Source: Steroidobacteraceae bacterium
Lineage (GTDB): Bacteria; Pseudomonadota; Gammaproteobacteria; Steroidobacterales; Steroidobacteraceae
NCBI GenBank assembly: GCA_017853555.1
Contig: JAFMJH010000019.1
Coordinates: 1 to 35,348, forward strand
DNA: 35,348 nucleotides
Direction of reading: 5' to 3'
The number at the start of each line of letters is the position of its first letter. Positions within the stretch are counted from its first letter, which is position 1. A program made the translations under genes and the position numbers. The notes beneath the pieces are model-generated. The model had not been told where the DNA came from. It did no database searches and worked only from the letters and a program-made list of their open reading frames with translations. Positions 31,949 to 35,348 of this stretch are shown here, in pieces.

Positions 31949-33156
31949 CACTGGATTTCCGCCGCGTCGCGCAGACTCTGGATCATCGACGTTTTGAGCA
32001 AGAACGCCCGCGAGAGTTCGGGGTCGCTGCAGGCGCGCATGAATTCCGCCTGACGCTTGCGTTGCACGTCCGGGTCCTTCGATTCCATCAACTTCTTGTT
32101 GTTGATCGTGTGCTCTTGCACGAACTTGACGCAGATCGTGCGGCGCTGCCGATCGTAGAGATCGAGCAACGGATCCATCGGCTCACCGTGGTGGATGCGG
32201 ATCAGTTTTTCGGCCACGTTCCAGGCATCGTGCACGCCGCCGTTCGCGCCCATGCCGCCGAGCGGGTTGTTCATATGCGCCGAATCACCGGCGAGCAACA
32301 CGCGACCGCGGCGCCAGATCTTCGCCACGCGTTGATGGACGCGATAGATGGAGCGATGCGCGAGCGGATAATCGCTGTCGTGCGGCGCCATGTGATGCAG
32401 ACGATCCTGAATCCAGCGATCCGACAAAAAGTAGTTGTCGTCCTCGATCTTGGGGTCGGTCGGAATCAGTACGCGCCACACCGACGGCGTACGCAGCAAG
32501 ACCAGCCACTCGTCGGGGTCGGAAACGTAGTTCACGAGCGCGAGACGGTCGAATTTGGTCTCGAGCGGAAACTCGGTGGACGCCACCAGGAATCGTTCCG
32601 GATACGTGAAGCCTTCGAACGGGATCGCCATCGCCTTGCGCACGGCACTGTCCGAGCCGTCGCAAGCGAGCACGAACGATCCTTCGAAGAGCCGCTCCGT
32701 CATGCCCTCCCAAGCAAGCACTTCCACGCCGTCGGCAGTCTGGTACACGCCTTTGACCATGTGATTGAGCAGACACTTCGACAGATGCGCATAGTCGCGC
32801 TCGAGAATTTTCCAGATGAGCTGCGTGAGCTTGTATTGCTCGACCTGCAATCGATACGGGTGCTTGGTGTCGTTGCGCAGCACGTCGAGATCGAACTCCG
32901 CGATTTCGCCCGTGCGTCGATCGCGATATTGGTAATAGCGGCAGATCAAACCCTGCGCTTCGAGCTCGGCGGTGATGCCGAGTTCATCCATCATGTCGAC
33001 GGTGGGCGGATGAAAGGTCGAGGCACGCAGCGTCTGCGGCAGCGTGGCTGCGCCTTCGAGCAGCACGATCGGGATGCCCGCCTGCACGAGCCGCAACGCC
33101 GCGACGCAACCGACGGGACCCGCGCCCGCGATGATGACCGGTTTGGTGATGGCCAC
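31948..33156 (-). CDS. FAD-dependent monooxygenase (PHBH/aromatic hydroxylase type)
   Basis: A 402-residue flavoprotein. The N-terminal Rossmann motif is 'IIAGAGPVGCVAALRL' (8-23). The NADPH/FAD 'DG' motif is 'VLACDGSDSAVRKA', and the FAD-ribityl motif is 'GRVLLAGDSAHMNNPLGG' near residue 290, followed by 'GANGGVHDAWN'. Such group A enzymes hydroxylate aromatic or polyketide-like substrates. The length fits the 3-HPP/resorcinol hydroxylase type without the extra thioredoxin-like tail. It starts with GTG behind AGGGGG. Coupling to an acid phosphatase gene (1-nt overlap) is unusual; the substrate is unknown. Confidence 0.87.
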   Translation of the reverse strand: MAITKPVIIAGAGPVGCVAALRLVQAGIPIVLLEGAATLPQTLRASTFHPPTVDMMDELGITAELEAQGLICRYYQYRDRRTGEIAEFDLDVLRNDTKHPYRLQVEQYKLTQLIWKILERDYAHLSKCLLNHMVKGVYQTADGVEVLAWEGMTERLFEGSFVLACDGSDSAVRKAMAIPFEGFTYPERFLVASTEFPLETKFDRLALVNYVSDPDEWLVLLRTPSVWRVLIPTDPKIEDDNYFLSDRWIQDRLHHMAPHDSDYPLAHRSIYRVHQRVAKIWRRGRVLLAGDSAHMNNPLGGMGANGGVHDAWNVAEKLIRIHHGEPMDPLLDLYDRQRRTICVKFVQEHTINNKKLMESKDPDVQRKRQAEFMRACSDPELSRAFLLKTSMIQSLRDAAEIQ

Positions 33157-33280
33157 GACTACCCCCTGCTGATGACTACGACCCCGGGTCGCCGACCAAT
33201 CTCGCCGCCGACCTCAACCTAATTTTATGCCGCGCGCTGCCCCCTTGCCCGAATTGCTATGCATGGGTTCATATACGGCG

Positions 33281-35221
33281 ATGATGCATCTACAACGTCT
33301 GCTCCTCACCCTCGGCCTGATCCTGCTCGCCACCGTCGCCGGTGCCCAGGAACGCACACAGAAACCGCCGCTGCACGCGCGCGAATGGCTGGCCATCACC
33401 GGCAAGCCGCTGGCCGCAACCGCCGGCGCCAAGATCTTCGATCGCGGCGGCAACGCCGTCGATGCCGCCTGCGCCATGATCGCCGCCACGTCCACCATGT
33501 GGGACACGCTCTCCTGGGGCGGCGAGACCCAAGCTCTCATTTGGCACCCGGGCCTCAAGAAGGTCATCGCCATCAATGCGCTCGGCGTCGCGCCGACCGG
33601 CGCCACGGCCGAGTTTTTCCGCGCCCAGGGCATGAACTATCCGCCGGAACACGGACCGCTCGCCGCCGTCACCCCGGGCACGCCCGGCGGTCTCTTGGTG
33701 ATGCTCGCCGAATACGGCACGCTCTCGCTCGCGCAGGTTCTGGAGCCGGCCATCGCGATGGCCGACGGCTATCCGATCGAAGCCGAGGCCGCCAACGCGA
33801 TCGAGCGCGACAAAGCGTTGCTCAAAAAGTGGCGCAGCAGTGCGCGCATCATGCTCACGCATCCGGGCGAGTCTCGCGAGGCGCCGCGCGCCGGCGAAAT
33901 CTTCCGTCAACCCGAACTCGCCACCACGCTGCGCAAACTCGTCGAGGCCGAAAAACGCGCGCTCGCACGCGGCGCGACGCGCAAGCAGGCGATCATGGCC
34001 GCGTACGATCGCTTCTATCGCGGCGACATCGCCGCCGACTTCGCCGCGGGCGTGCAAGCCGAAGGCGGACTCATCACCAAAGAAGATCTCGCACGTTGGC
34101 AAGTGAAGATCGAAGAGCCGCGTCACGCGAACTACCGCGGGATCGACGTCTACAAACTCGACTCCTGGGTGCAGGGGCCCGTGATGCTGCAGGCGCTCAA
34201 CATTCTCGAGCAATTCGATCTGGCGAGCATGGGCTACAACTCGGCGCGCTATCTGCACACGCTCTATCAGGCGATGAACCTTTCGTTCGCCGATCGCGAC
34301 TTCTATTACGGTGATCCCGCGTTCCCGCCAGCAGAGCCCATCGCAGGCCTGTTGTCGAAGGACTATGCGAAGGTGCGCGCGGCGACCATCGGCCCGCGCA
34401 ACGATCCGTACGCCGCGCCCGGGGATCCGTATCCCTATCAAGGCGCGACCAATCCCTACGCCGAATTGCTGCGTGAACGTGCCGTCGCGCTACGCTCGGG
34501 CAAAGCCACGCGTAGCAACGACGGCAACGTCACGCCGACGGAACCCAAACCGTACACGCCGAGCGGTGTCGTGCCGCCGTCGGCAAACGCGACCACGCCG
34601 CTTTCGACCAACAACGCGGACGAACACGAACCGTTTTATCGGGGCACCACGTCCGTGGTGACAGCCGACAAAAACGGGTGGCTGGTCGCCGTGACGCCGA
34701 GCGGCGGCTGGATTCCCGCCGTAATCGCCGGCAACACCGGCATCGGCCTCTCGCAACGCATGCAATCGTTCGTGCTCGATGCACGTGAAAACCCGTTCAA
34801 CGTCGTCGAGCCCGGCAAGCGACCGCGCGCCACGCTGACGCCGAGTCTTGCGCTGAAGGACGGCAAACCCTGGCTCGCCTTCGCCGTGCAAGGCGGTGAC
34901 AGCCAGGATCAGAACCTGCTGCAGTTTTTCCTGAACGTGGTCGATTTCGGCATGACGCCGCAACAGTCGGTCGAAGCGGCCAACATGAACAGCTTCCAGC
35001 TGTTCGACTCGTTCGGCGAACACGCGCGCATGCCGGGACGCATGCTGCTCAATGACGAAGTGCCGAGCTGGGTGCGACGCGATCTCGTGCAGCGCGGCTA
35101 CAAACTCGAGTTCAAGTCACGCACCGCAGGACCGATCAACGCCATCATGATCGACGCCGAACACGGCAGCCTGTGGGGCGCCTCCGGCAATCACGGCGAA
35201 GACTACGGCATCGGCTGGTAA
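33281..35221 (+). CDS. Gamma-glutamyltransferase-like Ntn-hydrolase, atypical active site
   Basis: A 646-residue exported protein with a signal peptide (to about residue 23, 'LILLATVAGA'). The large-subunit part ('GAKIFDRGGNAVDAACAM' and 'PGTPGGLLVML') and small-subunit part ('KRPRATLTPSLALKDGKP', 'DFGMTPQQSVEAANM') are of the GGT family. GGTs self-cleave before a Thr in 'TTHxS'. Here the site reads 'RGTTSVV' (T456, T457), lacking the two residues His-x, and the usual Ser-Ser of 'PLSSMTP' is Ala-Thr. A Pro/Thr/Asn-rich insert (about 375-450) precedes the cleavage site. The start is uncertain: ATGs at 33227, 33263, 33281 and 33284 all lack a clear ribosome-binding site. Confidence 0.8.
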   Translation: MMHLQRLLLTLGLILLATVAGAQERTQKPPLHAREWLAITGKPLAATAGAKIFDRGGNAVDAACAMIAATSTMWDTLSWGGETQALIWHPGLKKVIAINALGVAPTGATAEFFRAQGMNYPPEHGPLAAVTPGTPGGLLVMLAEYGTLSLAQVLEPAIAMADGYPIEAEAANAIERDKALLKKWRSSARIMLTHPGESREAPRAGEIFRQPELATTLRKLVEAEKRALARGATRKQAIMAAYDRFYRGDIAADFAAGVQAEGGLITKEDLARWQVKIEEPRHANYRGIDVYKLDSWVQGPVMLQALNILEQFDLASMGYNSARYLHTLYQAMNLSFADRDFYYGDPAFPPAEPIAGLLSKDYAKVRAATIGPRNDPYAAPGDPYPYQGATNPYAELLRERAVALRSGKATRSNDGNVTPTEPKPYTPSGVVPPSANATTPLSTNNADEHEPFYRGTTSVVTADKNGWLVAVTPSGGWIPAVIAGNTGIGLSQRMQSFVLDARENPFNVVEPGKRPRATLTPSLALKDGKPWLAFAVQGGDSQDQNLLQFFLNVVDFGMTPQQSVEAANMNSFQLFDSFGEHARMPGRMLLNDEVPSWVRRDLVQRGYKLEFKSRTAGPINAIMIDAEHGSLWGASGNHGEDYGIGW

Positions 35222-35259
35222 GGCACGCCGCGCGACGGCACACAGCACCAAAGAAAAAA

Positions 35260-35288
35260 CCCCCGACTCTTTCGAGCCGGGGGCTTTT
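35260..35288. terminator. Bidirectional intrinsic terminator between the GGT-like gene and rRNA
   Basis: CCCCCGACTC (35260-35269) pairs with GAGCCGGGGG (35274-35283), one A-C mismatch, loop TTTC, followed by TTTT on the plus strand. On the minus strand the A-run before the stem (35251-35259) becomes a T-rich tract. It can end both the GGT-like transcript and the rRNA operon coming from the right. Confidence 0.85.
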
Positions 35289-35295
35289 CTATTAG

Positions 35296-35348
35296 GACCC
35301 TGACGGTGACCTACTCTAGCGTCGCAACAGGCGAAACTACCATCGGCG
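35296..35348 (-). rRNA. rrf: 5S rRNA, 3' end (cut by window edge)
   Basis: The minus strand reads CGCCGATGGTAG, then a helix-loop, then AGAGTAGGTCACCGTCAGG, the conserved 3' third of bacterial 5S rRNA. The exact 3' end (about 35296) is estimated. The rRNA operon continues to the right on the minus strand and ends at the terminator at 35260-35288. Confidence 0.9.

Overview
The window is a GC-rich bacterial chromosome segment, almost fully coding. It most resembles a gammaproteobacterium near the Xanthomonadales/Nevskiales/Steroidobacterales. The reasons are the tRNA-Tyr/Gly/Thr-tuf order, a Xanthomonas-like serine/homoserine acyltransferase beside cysteine synthase, a TonB-dependent receptor with a 'VIVTGRR' N-terminus, and a DUF1800/DUF1501 pair. 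The taxon is an inference from gene content and remembered sequence styles, not from a search.

Layout. Positions 1-440 hold the start of tuf and three tRNA genes (Thr-GGT, Gly-TCC, Tyr-GTA) on the minus strand with a strong stable-RNA promoter. Positions 475-1741 encode a SbtA-type bicarbonate transporter and its PII-like partner SbtB, and rluB converges on them. Positions 2534-5824 are a tightly overlapping sulfur operon: cysteine synthase, a MetX-family acyltransferase and a sulfhydrylase. Positions 5803-8113 (minus) are a compact operon of a maleate isomerase/arylmalonate decarboxylase-like protein, a SAM methyltransferase and a small basic coiled-coil protein. Positions 8242-11873 encode a secreted EEP nuclease/phosphatase, a BASS transporter and a D-aminoacylase-like amidohydrolase, followed by small regulators and a lipoprotein. 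A stand-alone EF-G with an enlarged switch I lies at 13941-16085. From 16.2 to 22.8 kb is an envelope/secretion region: a DUF1800-DUF1501 export pair converging on a three-gene operon that encodes an FN3 lipoprotein, a collagen-like/NTAxG-repeat/S74 fibre and a small lipoprotein.

From 22.9 kb onward come tRNA-Thr(TGT), a SPOR-like protein, birA and plsY (minus), then a 2OG-Fe(II) oxygenase and thymidine kinase (plus). A probable phosphate-scavenging set follows: a TonB receptor, a second EEP enzyme and a convergent e(P4)-like acid phosphatase, the last coupled to an FAD monooxygenase. A gamma-glutamyltransferase-like protein, a bidirectional terminator and the 3' end of a 5S rRNA gene close the window.

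The most striking large-scale signal is that birA-SPOR-tRNA-Thr(TGT) and tRNA-Tyr-Gly-Thr(GGT)-tuf are normally contiguous in gammaproteobacteria. Here they are in the expected order and orientation but separated by about 22.5 kb of other genes. The best candidate for a poorly described system is the collagen-like S74 fibre operon inside that segment, beside the DUF1800/DUF1501 export pair.
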